This document shows positions 33,889 through 42,319 of a DNA stretch of 64,000 nt, piece by piece. Source of the DNA: Arenibacter latericius DSM 15913 (GTDB taxonomy: Bacteria; Bacteroidota; Bacteroidia; Flavobacteriales; Flavobacteriaceae). Numbering within the stretch: the first letter of the stretch is position 1; every line of letters starts with the position of its first letter. The position numbers and the translations under genes are program-made. The notes under the pieces were generated by a model, which worked only from the letters and a program-made list of their open reading frames with translations, did not search any database and was not told the origin of the DNA. The stretch is taken from NCBI RefSeq assembly GCF_000424985.1, contig NZ_KE384286.1, positions 1-64,000 of the forward strand. Reading direction: 5' to 3'.

Positions 33889-34064
33889 AAGTATGTTCTA
33901 AGGTTAAACTAAGCAGATGTTGGAGGTGGGGTAATTATAAATTTATGTTCCTTCTAAATTAAATTTTGTGCTTACAGTTCAACATAACTTTTCTACAGTT
34001 GAGTCTAATAGATTTAGACATTTACGCTCTTCTAACGAAATTTGAGACATCAAAAATAATACTC

Positions 34065-34367
34065 ATGGAAAATTCAGGAAAAGAGAGTAAGTACTTTAGG
34101 GCTAAGGCAAGAGTTGCCGAAATTAAGAAATTTTATAATAGTTTGTTTTCTTCCCTCTTTACTATTGCTCTAGTAGCTGGTATAAACTACTACGTTAATG
34201 AATGGCGTTACCCGTGGTTTTTATGGGTTGTCCTTGGCTTAGGTATTAGCTTGGTTTTTAAGGGCTTTAAGGTTTTTGGGTATAATTCATTGTTTGGTAA
34301 AAATTGGGAACAACGAAAGATTAAAGAGTTTTTAGAGCAAGAGGAGCAAAATGAACGGTGGAAATAA
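34065..34367 (+). CDS. 2TM domain protein (first)
   Basis: Small membrane protein of 100 residues from the ATG at 34065; the upstream extension to 33966 reads poorly. It has the 2TM layout: a basic N-terminal segment AKARVAEIKKFYNSL, a first helix (about 28-45), a short loop with an aromatic Trp/Tyr/Pro cluster, a second helix (about 52-70) and the ending NSLFGKNWEQRKIKEFLEQE. The function of 2TM (PF13239) domains is not known. It lies 176 bases after the kinase and precedes two related 2TM genes, pointing to a multi-subunit or paralogous membrane component of the signalling operon. Confidence 0.85.
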   Translation: MENSGKESKYFRAKARVAEIKKFYNSLFSSLFTIALVAGINYYVNEWRYPWFLWVVLGLGISLVFKGFKVFGYNSLFGKNWEQRKIKEFLEQEEQNERWK

Positions 34368-34393
34368 ATCTTGTATATGTAAAGGATTAAGAA

Positions 34394-34723
34394 ATGGAGA
34401 ATTATGACGTTAATAAGAAGAAAAGAGCTAAAAGGAGAATAGAGGAGTTAAAAGGTTTTTATGTTCATCTGGTCATATTTGTTGTGATTAACCTATCTAT
34501 TTCCATTAATAAGATACTAAGGAATATACAAGACGGAGAAACCTTCTGGGATGCTTTTTGGGACTTCGGGACTTTTGCGGTTTGGATATTTTGGGGAGTA
34601 GGGCTAATTTTTCATGCCTCTAAAACCTTTAATTATAATCCTTTTTTTTCCAAAGAATGGGAAGAGAAACAAATAAAGAAATTTATGGAGGAGGATAGAA
34701 AAGAATCAGAAAAATATAGGTGA
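34394..34723 (+). CDS. 2TM domain protein (second)
   Basis: Membrane protein of 109 residues, paralogue of the preceding and following genes. It has AKRRIEELKGFYVHLVIFVV with helix 1, a longer loop (NKILRNIQDGETFWDAF), helix 2 with AVWIFWGVGLIFHA, and the ending SKEWEEKQIKKFMEED. The ending block W-E-x-[RK]-x-[IM]-[KR]-[KE] is shared with the kinase C-terminus. Its stop overlaps the start of the third 2TM gene in an ATGA junction, so the two are translationally coupled. Confidence 0.88.
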   Translation: MENYDVNKKKRAKRRIEELKGFYVHLVIFVVINLSISINKILRNIQDGETFWDAFWDFGTFAVWIFWGVGLIFHASKTFNYNPFFSKEWEEKQIKKFMEEDRKESEKYR

Positions 34724-35049
34724 TGCAAGAGAATAGAAAGAATGGTCTAAAATTGGAAAGGGCCAGAAAACATGTGGCTGCGGTTAAGGGATTTTATAAT
34801 CACCTTTTTGTATACTTGTTTGTTAATTTAGGCATATTCTTTTTGTATGCCGGCTATAGGTTTATAAATACGGGATACTATGAAACCTTGGAAGTAGGGT
34901 TTAGGAATTGGATAGATTGGAATATTTTATTCACACCTTTATTTTGGGGGATAGGGCTATTCTTTCATGGTCTTAGCGTTTTTGGAAGGAAACCAAGATT
35001 TTTAAAGAAATGGGAAGTACGGCAAATTAAAAAGTACATGGAAGAGTAG
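34720..35049 (+). CDS. 2TM domain protein (third)
   Basis: Membrane protein of 109 residues with the same plan: ARKHVAAVKGFYNHLFVYLF, helix 1, a loop with tyrosines (YRFINTGYYETLEV), helix 2 (ILFTPLFWGIGLFFHGLSVF) and the C-terminal RKPRFLKKWEVRQIKKYMEE. Its start overlaps the stop of the second 2TM gene by 4 bases. The LytTR regulator begins 49 bases downstream. The presence of three consecutive paralogues next to a kinase that carries the same domain is noteworthy; function unknown. Confidence 0.88.
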   Translation: MMQENRKNGLKLERARKHVAAVKGFYNHLFVYLFVNLGIFFLYAGYRFINTGYYETLEVGFRNWIDWNILFTPLFWGIGLFFHGLSVFGRKPRFLKKWEVRQIKKYMEE

Positions 35050-35098
35050 CGAGGCAAGTCCTATTCTAAAAACAATAAACAATCTATTTCACCAACTA

Positions 35099-35854
35099 AT
35101 GAATGTAATTATAATAGAGGACGAAAAACCAGCTGCTAGACGGTTGGGACGCTTATTAAACCAATTAGAAGTTTCTGTAGCTACCATGCTCCATTCTGTA
35201 GAAGAGGCTATAATATGGTTTCAAAACAACGAACATCCCGATCTTATCTTTTTGGATATTCAACTTTCAGATGGACTCTCTTTTGAAATCTTTGAGGTGG
35301 TTAAAATAGAAAGCTCTGTGATTTTTACTACTGCTTTTGACGAGTATGCCTTGCAGGCATTTAAGTTAAATAGTATTGATTATTTATTGAAACCTATAGA
35401 TGAAGAAGAGTTAGAAATAGCAGTTAAAAAATACCAATCTTTTGGTCCTAAAAAGCAAGAGGTTTCTATGGATTTTGAGGATGTAAAAAAGTTACTATTA
35501 AACCCCTTGGAACGAGAGTATAAAAAACGATTTACAGTGAGGGTGGGGCAGCATCTAAAAATTATAAATGCGGATCTAATAGAATGTTTTTACAGTGAAA
35601 ATAAAGGTACTTATGCAGCTACTAATGATGGTAGAAATTACCTGTTAGATGTCTCATTAGAAAATTTAGAAAAGGATCTCGATCCTGAAACATTCTATAG
35701 AGTAAGTAGAAAATTCTATGTCAACATAAATCATATAAAAGATATTATATCTTATACAAATTCTAGGTTGCAGATTAAGCTAAATAGGTATAATGATCAA
35801 GAAATAATAGTAAGTAGAGAGCGGGTGAAAGATTTTAAGCTTTGGTTGGAGTAA
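35099..35854 (+). CDS. LytTR-family response regulator
   Basis: Response regulator of 251 residues that closes the 2TM operon. The receiver contains IIEDEKPAARRL, the phospho-acceptor Asp in IFLDIQLSDG, the Thr pair in VIFTTAFDEYAL, and the lysine in DYLLKPID. The LytTR DNA-binding domain (about 140-250) includes GQHLKIINADLIECFY and FYRVSRKFYVNINHI. It pairs with the LytS-like kinase 1.2 kb upstream in the same transcript. Targets are unknown; autoregulation of the operon is possible. The intergenic region after it has no clear terminator. Confidence 0.92.
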   Translation: MNVIIIEDEKPAARRLGRLLNQLEVSVATMLHSVEEAIIWFQNNEHPDLIFLDIQLSDGLSFEIFEVVKIESSVIFTTAFDEYALQAFKLNSIDYLLKPIDEEELEIAVKKYQSFGPKKQEVSMDFEDVKKLLLNPLEREYKKRFTVRVGQHLKIINADLIECFYSENKGTYAATNDGRNYLLDVSLENLEKDLDPETFYRVSRKFYVNINHIKDIISYTNSRLQIKLNRYNDQEIIVSRERVKDFKLWLE

Positions 35855-35950
35855 TGTATGTTAGTATGCTGAATAGCAATTAATTGATTTAAGTAAAAAG
35901 TCGTTATAGATTTATCTTATAGTGCAGGTTTTTAGCCAATTATGCGAATT

Positions 35951-37135
35951 TTAGTCCACCCTATTCTCATCAAATGCTGAGGGTAGCAATTTAGGAATTA
36001 ATTTTATAAATATAGGTAATAATACAGCTCCTCCAGGAAGAATAAAAATAGCCAAGGAAGGAATACTTTTAAAAATATCCAGTAATTGGTCTTGTACTTT
36101 TTTCTTTTCTTCTTCAGTTAAATCTTTTACTGTAGACTTGGATAAGAGGGTGACCAACTCCTTACTTTCAGAGATTTCTTTTTGTAGCCTTTTACTATTT
36201 CTTAAGATTAATTTATCTACAATTCTAGCCATACTTTCATAGAATTGAACGGCCATATTTTGATCCTTTAAATGAGGGATTTTTTTAGCGTTTATTTCAA
36301 AGAATTCAGTTACATCAAATAGTGATTTTCCGATATGGGTTTTGCTAAACCCCATGTCCTCTCCGAGCTCGAAAATAAACTTCGATTCGGTATACGCTAG
36401 CGATTGATCTTCCCAAACTGTTAAGCAAGCAACATCTAAAAAGTACTGCTTTTCACAAGTGGTGAATAGGTCTAATAAATCATTCCTATACGTACTGTCG
36501 ATATGACTTTCTTCACTGTCGATAAAAGTTAATGAAGAGGCAAATAGCTGTGCTAACTTTTCGTCATTTCTACTTTTTGTTTTTGAATTTAAGGTATGGT
36601 AGGTAATATTGATTGTGATATGCTCTAATCGTTGTGCAATTTTCCTTTTGTTCTTTACACCTTCTAAATGTCGCTTAAAGGTAAGTACGTCTATAAATAG
36701 AAGCGAGTTGGTAATAGTGCTATTAAAGGTCTTGCTAATTAAATTATCCTCTAAATAGATCCTAGAGTTGATGAGCGACTCTAATTTAGCGGAGGTCTTT
36801 CTGCCCATTAACAATTTATTGATAAAGGAGATTTTTGCAATATCTAATCCTTGGTAAAACTTAAGTAGACATTTTACAAAAACCTCAAAATCTGAATTGC
36901 CAGTAGTGAATTTATGAGTGTAATATAAGCCTGCGAGTAGATTAATCTTTGCCATTTCATCCTCAGATAAAGGATGTTCAATCGCTATAAAGTCGGGCAC
37001 ATTTAGATTGATGCCATAAACAAAACCAGTTTTCTTCAGTTTTGTGTACATGGTGTTAAATGAGGAACAGTACTTATTGTCATTCTTAACCAGATATCCA
37101 AATTTATCTATCCAACCAGAGGCCGATGGGTTCAT
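35951..37135 (-). CDS. LETM1-like / biofilm-associated membrane protein
   Basis: Protein of 394 residues, mostly helical and soluble, ending with a LETM1-type C-terminal segment: KVQDQLLDIFKSIPSLAIFI, then LPGGAVLLPIFIKLIPKLLP and SAFDENR. This ending is strikingly like the LETM1 region of mitochondrial cation exchangers. Similar proteins occur in flavobacteria and have been annotated as LETM1-related biofilm-associated; I am recalling that annotation and have not verified a function. The N-terminal domain (about 1-300) has no other family I recognise. Transcribed alone, oriented away from the broken gene at 37344-37607. Confidence 0.75.
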   Translation of the reverse strand: MNPSASGWIDKFGYLVKNDNKYCSSFNTMYTKLKKTGFVYGINLNVPDFIAIEHPLSEDEMAKINLLAGLYYTHKFTTGNSDFEVFVKCLLKFYQGLDIAKISFINKLLMGRKTSAKLESLINSRIYLEDNLISKTFNSTITNSLLFIDVLTFKRHLEGVKNKRKIAQRLEHITINITYHTLNSKTKSRNDEKLAQLFASSLTFIDSEESHIDSTYRNDLLDLFTTCEKQYFLDVACLTVWEDQSLAYTESKFIFELGEDMGFSKTHIGKSLFDVTEFFEINAKKIPHLKDQNMAVQFYESMARIVDKLILRNSKRLQKEISESKELVTLLSKSTVKDLTEEEKKKVQDQLLDIFKSIPSLAIFILPGGAVLLPIFIKLIPKLLPSAFDENRVD

Positions 37136-37343
37136 AGCGTCAACTATATTAGAGGGTAAAATTACATTAAAATTAAGACAATGATTATATAGGGGGATAC
37201 TTTAGAGAAATTAGCTCTAATTATAAATAGTGTTTAACGTTGGTGTTTTAAACAAGTGTGTCGCACTTTCAGCAATAGAGATAGGAGATTGGGATTGCAT
37301 TTATACTACAATATATAGTAAACCAATCCAATTATCGTAGTCC

Positions 37344-37607
37344 TTAAAGGATATGACTAATGAAAAGTAAAAGGGCCAAAATAATACCAATAAAAATAAT
37401 TAAATTCCTATTGGGGTCTTTTTTGGCCCTAATTCTAATATTGTGATTTATTTTCTTTAGCTCTGTAGCGGATACCTCCTTAAAGGATGGTTAAGTAGCA
37501 TTAGGAGCAGTATCTGAATGGATAGTGCCTCTGTTGCTTTCTTTGAACCTAACGCGATTGTGGTTCAATCTATTGTTCATATCCGCTAGGTGTCCGGCTC
37601 CGCTCAT
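37344..37607 (-). pseudogene. Broken small membrane-protein gene with in-frame stop
   Basis: An 87-codon frame from ATG at 37607 to TAA at 37344-37346, interrupted by a single in-frame TAA at 37491-37493 (codon 39). The N-terminal part reads MSGAGHLADMNNRLNHNR and FKESNRG; after the stop it continues with PSFKEVSATELKKI, basic residues and a terminal hydrophobic helix (NLIIFIGIILALLLFISHIL). The protein-like composition on both sides of the stop, in one frame, argues for a decayed gene or a sequencing error. I recall similar short proteins next to metabolic genes in flavobacteria but cannot verify it. It lies downstream of gnd on the same strand. Confidence 0.6.
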
Positions 37608-37649
37608 TTTAAGTTAATTTTAATGATATTAAGTTTAACTTAAAATGAG
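37603..37649. other. 15-bp hairpin covering the start of the broken small gene
   Basis: CTCATTTTAAGTTAA (37603-37617) pairs with TTAACTTAAAATGAG (37635-37649), 17-base loop. On the minus strand the second arm includes the ATG of the broken gene at 37607. A T-run follows on the plus strand (37653-37658). It lies between gnd and the small ORF and could act as terminator or start-site mask. Confidence 0.6.
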
Positions 37650-37682
37650 GGGTTTTTTAAAAGCTTGCCGAAAAAGCTTAAA

Positions 37683-39089
37683 CTATTCCCATTCCGTATG
37701 GAATATTCCTTCCATGTCGGTACGCTCATAGGTATGAGATCCAAAATGATCTCGCTGTGCCTGAATTAGGTTTAGCGGTAATCTTCCAGAGGTATACGTA
37801 TCAAAATAGGTTAGAGAATTAGAAAGCCCTGGTAAAGGAATTCCATTTTTGGCCGCGTAGGCAACCAAATTTCTTGCCGATGAAACTGTGGATTGTACTT
37901 TAGGGACAAAATTTGGTGATAGTAAAAGGTTGCGCAACTCTTTATCTTCGGTATATGCTTTTGAAATATCTTCTAGCAATTCAGCGCGGATAATACATCC
38001 AGCTCTCCAAATTTTAGCAATTACCGAAAGGTCTAGCTCATATCCATACTCGGTTGAGGCATCCGATAGTTGGTGTAGCCCTTGAGCATAGGTGGTAATA
38101 AAGGCAAAGTAAAGCGCTTCTTCGGCCCATTTTGCTAACTCTTCTTTGTCTATTGCAGCTGGCTCTGGACGACCATACAATTCATCAGCCTGTACGCGTT
38201 CTGCCTTAAGAGCAGATATCTCTCTCATACTTACCGCTATGTCTATACTTGGAACAGGAATCCCTAAGTCCATCGCATTTTGGGAGGTCCATTTTCCCGT
38301 TCCTTTTTGCTTGGCTTTATCTAGTATTTTTTCTACCAATTTCCCTGGTCCTTTGTCGTCATCTCTTTTAAAGATTTCAGCAGATATTTCTACTAAGAAA
38401 GACTGTAGTCGACCTTTGTTCCAACTGTCAAATAATGTATGCAGCTCCTCATAACTATAGTTTCCTGCTTTTTTTAGAATGTCGTAAATCTCAGAGGTAA
38501 GCTGCATCAGACCATATTCTATGCCATTGTGGACCATTTTAACGTAGTTTCCTGCCGATTTTGGCCCAAGATAGGCAACACATGGCTCTCCCTGGAATTT
38601 CGCCGATACGGCTTCAAAAATAGGTTGTACCTCTTTATAGGCTTCTTTGTTTCCTCCTGGCATGATACTAGGTCCGCGTCTCGCGCCTTTTGCTCCACCA
38701 GAAACTCCCGATCCAAAAAAGTGAATGCCTTTCTCCTTTAAATAAGCTTCCCTACGATCCGTGTCAGTGAAAAAAGAATTTCCTCCATCAATTATAAGAT
38801 CGTTTTTATCTAGATGAGGTAATAGACTTTCTATTACAGAATCTACTATCTTTCCAGCAGGTACTAGAAGCATAATTTTTCTAGGTTGAGATAGCGAACT
38901 TACAAATGTTTCTATGTCTGAAGTTGCATTTACTCTTTTAGTGTCCTCGCCTTCAGCTATTAATGCATTTACCTGATCTTCATTTAAGTCGTATCCCATC
39001 GCGGAAAAATTGTTTTCAGCAACGTTCAGAATAAAATTCCGTCCCATAACGCCTAGTCCAATCAATCCAAAATCATATGTATTTTTCAT
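37683..39089 (-). CDS. gnd: 6-phosphogluconate dehydrogenase (NADP-dependent, decarboxylating)
   Basis: Converts 6-phosphogluconate to ribulose-5-phosphate, CO2 and NADPH, the last oxidative step of the pentose-phosphate pathway. The NADP fold begins GLIGLGVMGRNFILNVAE (about residues 8-25), the substrate site has SGGAKGARRGPSIMPGG and the catalytic lysine segment KMVHNGIEYG. Length 468 is standard for the long form. Divergent from zwf, which lies 192 bases away across a shared promoter region, so coordinated control of the branch is likely. A broken small ORF lies directly downstream. Confidence 0.96.
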   Translation of the reverse strand: MKNTYDFGLIGLGVMGRNFILNVAENNFSAMGYDLNEDQVNALIAEGEDTKRVNATSDIETFVSSLSQPRKIMLLVPAGKIVDSVIESLLPHLDKNDLIIDGGNSFFTDTDRREAYLKEKGIHFFGSGVSGGAKGARRGPSIMPGGNKEAYKEVQPIFEAVSAKFQGEPCVAYLGPKSAGNYVKMVHNGIEYGLMQLTSEIYDILKKAGNYSYEELHTLFDSWNKGRLQSFLVEISAEIFKRDDDKGPGKLVEKILDKAKQKGTGKWTSQNAMDLGIPVPSIDIAVSMREISALKAERVQADELYGRPEPAAIDKEELAKWAEEALYFAFITTYAQGLHQLSDASTEYGYELDLSVIAKIWRAGCIIRAELLEDISKAYTEDKELRNLLLSPNFVPKVQSTVSSARNLVAYAAKNGIPLPGLSNSLTYFDTYTSGRLPLNLIQAQRDHFGSHTYERTDMEGIFHTEWE

Positions 39090-39280
39090 AAATGTGCTTT
39101 AAAAAATTCCTAACAAATTAAAGTGTTTTTTGTTAAGAGTCCGTGTTTGTAAAATGTATAAGCTAAATTAGTTTTATCTTCGCAGCCTAAATTAAAAATC
39201 AAAAGTAGTCATTTTATAGGTTTTTGAATCTTTTGTATCAAAATCCAACAAAATAAAACGATTATTCCAATAATTATAAT

Positions 39281-40813
39281 ATGGGCAAAACAGCAAATCA
39301 AATGCTTGTTATCTTTGGAGCTTCCGGTGATCTTACTGCAAGAAAATTGGTTCCTTCATTATATAATTTGTATAAAGCAAATCACCTTCCAGAAAACTTT
39401 GTGGTCTTGGGAGTTAGTAGGAGCAATTTAACCGATGGCGAATTTAGAAAGAAAGTAGTTCTAGAAAGTTCATATTTAGAGGACAAAACTAAAGGAGATG
39501 CAGAAGAGGTAATAAACGCTTTTGCAGACAAGTTCTTTTATGAAGATCTTGGGGATGACTACAGTAAGGAATATAGTAAGTTGGCAACCAGAATATCTGA
39601 TTTAAATGCTAAATATAATTTGGAGGAAAATTATATTTTTTACCTATCTACCCCGCCAAGCTTATATGAGGTTATTGCCAAAAATCTTTCCGAGCAGCAC
39701 TTAAACAACGAAAAAGTCGGTTGGAAGCGAATAATTGTTGAAAAACCTTTTGGATACAGTTTAAAAACCGCTAAAAATTTAAATGCTGGACTTCAGAAGC
39801 ATTTTAACGAAACACAGATCTATAGAATAGATCATTACTTAGGAAAAGAAACCGTACAGAACCTATTGGTTACCCGTTTTTCCAATAGTATTTTTGAGCC
39901 ACTTTGGAATAGGAATTATATTCATCATGTAGAGATTACCAATGCCGAAAGAGGCGGAGTGGAAAAAAGAGGAGGCTATTATGATAAATCAGGAGCTTTG
40001 CGCGATATGTTCCAAAACCATTTGCTGCAGATTGTTTCCCTAATTGTTATGGAGCCCCCAATAGATGCCAGTGCATTAGAAATAAGAAACGAAAAGGTAA
40101 AAGCCCTTAAATCGTTACGTATAATGCGAGACGAAGAAACCCTATTTAAAAATACAGTAAGAGGTCAGTATCTTGCTTCGGTAATAGACGGTGAAAAGGT
40201 AAAGGGGTATAGGGAAGAAGAAGGAGTAGACCCTAATTCTAAAACGGAGACCTATGCAGCTATAAAATTTTATGTGGACAACTGGAGATGGAAAGATGTG
40301 CCTTTTTATGTACGTACTGCTAAAAGAATGCCTACAAAGGTAACCGAAGTAGTGATTCATTTTAAATCACCACACCACCAGGTGTTTAAAAATTCAAATT
40401 TAAAGAACAAGGATAATCAGTTGATTATTAGAATACAGCCCGATGAAGGGATTCTTATTAAATTTGGCGTGAAAGTTCCTGGGCAAGGATTTAAGGTAGA
40501 CCGAGCTAATTTAGATTTTTACTATTCTAATCTAGCAGAAAATAATGTAATGGAAGCTTATGAGCGACTGTTATTAGATGCTATGCAAGGAGATGCAACC
40601 CTATATGCCCGTGCAGATGAGGTAGAGGCGGCTTGGGAATTTGTAGATCCTATATTGGATTATTGGGAAAATAATCCGGATGTAAATATTTATGGTTATT
40701 CTGCCGGAGTATGGGGTCCTACTAATTCAGACGATTTATTGGAAGGCAACCTTAGATGGCGTAATCCAGGAGAGAACTTGGCCGATGACCCAGGCTTCTG
40801 TGTAATTAAATAG
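39281..40813 (+). CDS. zwf: Glucose-6-phosphate dehydrogenase
   Basis: Oxidises glucose-6-phosphate to 6-phosphogluconolactone, producing NADPH. The N-terminal coenzyme site is IFGASGDLTARKLVP (about residues 11-25), the active-site segment RIDHYLGKETVQNL contains the conserved His and Lys, and PLWNRNYIHHVEITNAE follows. Length 510 matches bacterial Zwf. A weak -7-like TATCTTCG occurs at 39175-39182. Pgl follows after 115 bases with a hairpin in the gap and gnd is divergent, so the oxidative branch is clustered here. Confidence 0.96.
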   Translation: MGKTANQMLVIFGASGDLTARKLVPSLYNLYKANHLPENFVVLGVSRSNLTDGEFRKKVVLESSYLEDKTKGDAEEVINAFADKFFYEDLGDDYSKEYSKLATRISDLNAKYNLEENYIFYLSTPPSLYEVIAKNLSEQHLNNEKVGWKRIIVEKPFGYSLKTAKNLNAGLQKHFNETQIYRIDHYLGKETVQNLLVTRFSNSIFEPLWNRNYIHHVEITNAERGGVEKRGGYYDKSGALRDMFQNHLLQIVSLIVMEPPIDASALEIRNEKVKALKSLRIMRDEETLFKNTVRGQYLASVIDGEKVKGYREEEGVDPNSKTETYAAIKFYVDNWRWKDVPFYVRTAKRMPTKVTEVVIHFKSPHHQVFKNSNLKNKDNQLIIRIQPDEGILIKFGVKVPGQGFKVDRANLDFYYSNLAENNVMEAYERLLLDAMQGDATLYARADEVEAAWEFVDPILDYWENNPDVNIYGYSAGVWGPTNSDDLLEGNLRWRNPGENLADDPGFCVIK

Positions 40814-40869
40814 TATGAAGAATATTTGGGGATGTGGTATGCAATACTTATCCTTGAAATAGTATTAAA

Positions 40870-40905
40870 TCTACAGGTATTCCATTCTAAAAATGGATCT
40901 GTAGA
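40870..40905 (+). other. Hairpin between zwf and pgl
   Basis: TCTACAG (40870-40876) with CTGTAGA (40899-40905) and an inner TCCAT (40881-40885)/ATGGA (40893-40897) enclosing a 7-base loop. No T-run follows, so it is more likely an mRNA stability or processing element than a terminator. Confidence 0.4.
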
Positions 40906-40928
40906 AAATTTATAAAAGCAAAATAGAG

Positions 40929-41639
40929 ATGAAAACTTATGTAGATCCGTCTAAAGCGGAGGTTGCCAAAAGATTTTCCGAGTATTTGGAAGAGCAGATT
41001 AAGAATAACACCGTTATGCATATTGCCCTTTCTGGGGGTAGTACGCCAAAAGGGGTGTTTGATTATATGTCCGAAAATTCTAAGGGAATAGATTGGTCCA
41101 AAGTACATTTATATTGGGGAGATGAGCGTTGTGTAGCCCCAACAGATGCGGAGAGTAATTATAAAATGACGGTAGATCATCTTTTGTCTAAAATAGATAT
41201 TCCAGAAGAGAATATTCATCGCGTGTTAGGAGAAGCTAATCCACAGGATGAGGCGGTTAGATATAGTGAAGTGCTTGATGCACAATTGCCTAAAGTAAAT
41301 AATATTCCCCAATTTGATCTTGTTATTCTAGGAATGGGAGACGATGGACATACAGCTTCTATATTCCCTCATGAGATTGAACTATGGGACTCTAAAGAGA
41401 ACTGTGAAGTGGCCATTCATCCAGATTCTGGTCAACGCAGGATTACTATTACTGGAAAGATAATTAACAATGCTAAGACTGTAGCGTTCTTGGTAACAGG
41501 AGAAGGCAAGGCAGAAAAAGTGAAAACCATTATAGGGAAAGAGAGTGGATATGAGAAATATCCCGCTTCCTTAGTAGCTCCTACGTCCAAAGACCTAATT
41601 TGGTTCATGGATAAAGATGCTGCAGCTGGAATTGAGTAA
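40929..41639 (+). CDS. pgl: 6-phosphogluconolactonase
   Basis: Hydrolyses 6-phosphogluconolactone to 6-phosphogluconate, linking zwf and gnd. Sugar-isomerase-like (SIS/DevB) fold with the signature IALSGGSTPKGVFDYM (about residues 32-47), LYWGDERCVAPTDAESNY in the middle, and the conserved MGDDGHTASIFPHE (about 136-149). Length 236 is typical of DevB-type enzymes. It is the second gene of the zwf-pgl unit and is followed by a strong bidirectional terminator. Confidence 0.95.
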   Translation: MKTYVDPSKAEVAKRFSEYLEEQIKNNTVMHIALSGGSTPKGVFDYMSENSKGIDWSKVHLYWGDERCVAPTDAESNYKMTVDHLLSKIDIPEENIHRVLGEANPQDEAVRYSEVLDAQLPKVNNIPQFDLVILGMGDDGHTASIFPHEIELWDSKENCEVAIHPDSGQRRITITGKIINNAKTVAFLVTGEGKAEKVKTIIGKESGYEKYPASLVAPTSKDLIWFMDKDAAAGIE

Positions 41640-41661
41640 TATCTATAAATAATTTTAATCT

Positions 41662-41703
41662 AAAATGCCGCATAATCTTCTACTGTTGATTATGCGGCAT
41701 TTT
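41662..41703. terminator. Bidirectional terminator between pgl and the thioesterase gene
   Basis: 16-bp perfect stem AAAATGCCGCATAATC (41662-41677) and GATTATGCGGCATTTT (41688-41703) with a 10-base loop. It separates two convergent genes and can serve both. Confidence 0.92.
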
Positions 41704-41705
41704 GA

Positions 41706-42251
41706 TTATTTCAACATCAACTTCACATTTTCTTCGTCTAGCTTCTTTAAATAGTCTTGAAACTTAAATTGAGATTCATCAAATTTAGTCGATCTAGACA
41801 TAGCTTGTTTTTTTCTCTCCAAGCTTCTAGTAAAGCGTCTAACTCCCTGCTCGTCCTCTATAATCAATCCCGGAATGGGTAAATTGTTGCCTTCGGCATC
41901 TTTAGCGACCATGGTAAAATAGGAAGAGTTGCAATGTAATGTTTTTCCGGTTCGTATGTTTTCAGATTCTACACGTACACCTACTACCATAGAGGTTCGC
42001 CCCGTGTAATTTATAGACGCTTTTAAAGTGACTAATTCGCCCACCTCTATTGGGTTTAGAAAGTCTACCTTGTTAACCGATGCGGTAACACAGTAGCTAT
42101 TAGAGTGTTTTGAGGCGCAAGCAAAGGCAATTTGGTCCATAAGGTTAAGGACATGTCCTCCGTGAACTTTCCCTCCAAAATTAGAATGGGAAGGAAGCAT
42201 TAATTGGGTAAGGGACAGTTGTGAATCTTTAGCTGATTTAAACTTTTGCAT
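41706..42251 (-). CDS. Acyl-CoA thioesterase (hotdog, BACH-like)
   Basis: Hydrolyses acyl-CoA thioesters in the cytoplasm. The start is the ATG at 42251 (MQKFKSAKDSQLSLTQLM), which removes a 10-codon extension; length is then 181. The domain order fits YciA/BACH-type enzymes: LMLPSHSNFGGKVHGGHVLN with LMDQIAFACASKHS, then YCVTASVNKVDFLNPIEVGE. A C-terminal extension rich in charged residues follows (about 130-181). Chain-length preference is not readable. It is convergent with pgl across the strong terminator and is followed upstream by a small membrane protein. Confidence 0.9.
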   Translation of the reverse strand: MQKFKSAKDSQLSLTQLMLPSHSNFGGKVHGGHVLNLMDQIAFACASKHSNSYCVTASVNKVDFLNPIEVGELVTLKASINYTGRTSMVVGVRVESENIRTGKTLHCNSSYFTMVAKDAEGNNLPIPGLIIEDEQGVRRFTRSLERKKQAMSRSTKFDESQFKFQDYLKKLDEENVKLMLK

Positions 42252-42319
42252 GGGTTTACTTTTAATATATAATATTCCCAAGTTATTTGTCTTAGGAGAT
42301 TAATGATTTTAAAAATGAT

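Noticed and set aside
37470-37493. AAGGAGGT near the internal stop of the broken small gene as a Shine-Dalgarno or recoding signal
   Set aside because: It follows the stop codon instead of preceding a start, no ATG lies downstream in range, and Flavobacteriaceae rarely rely on such sites; it is probably coding sequence by chance.
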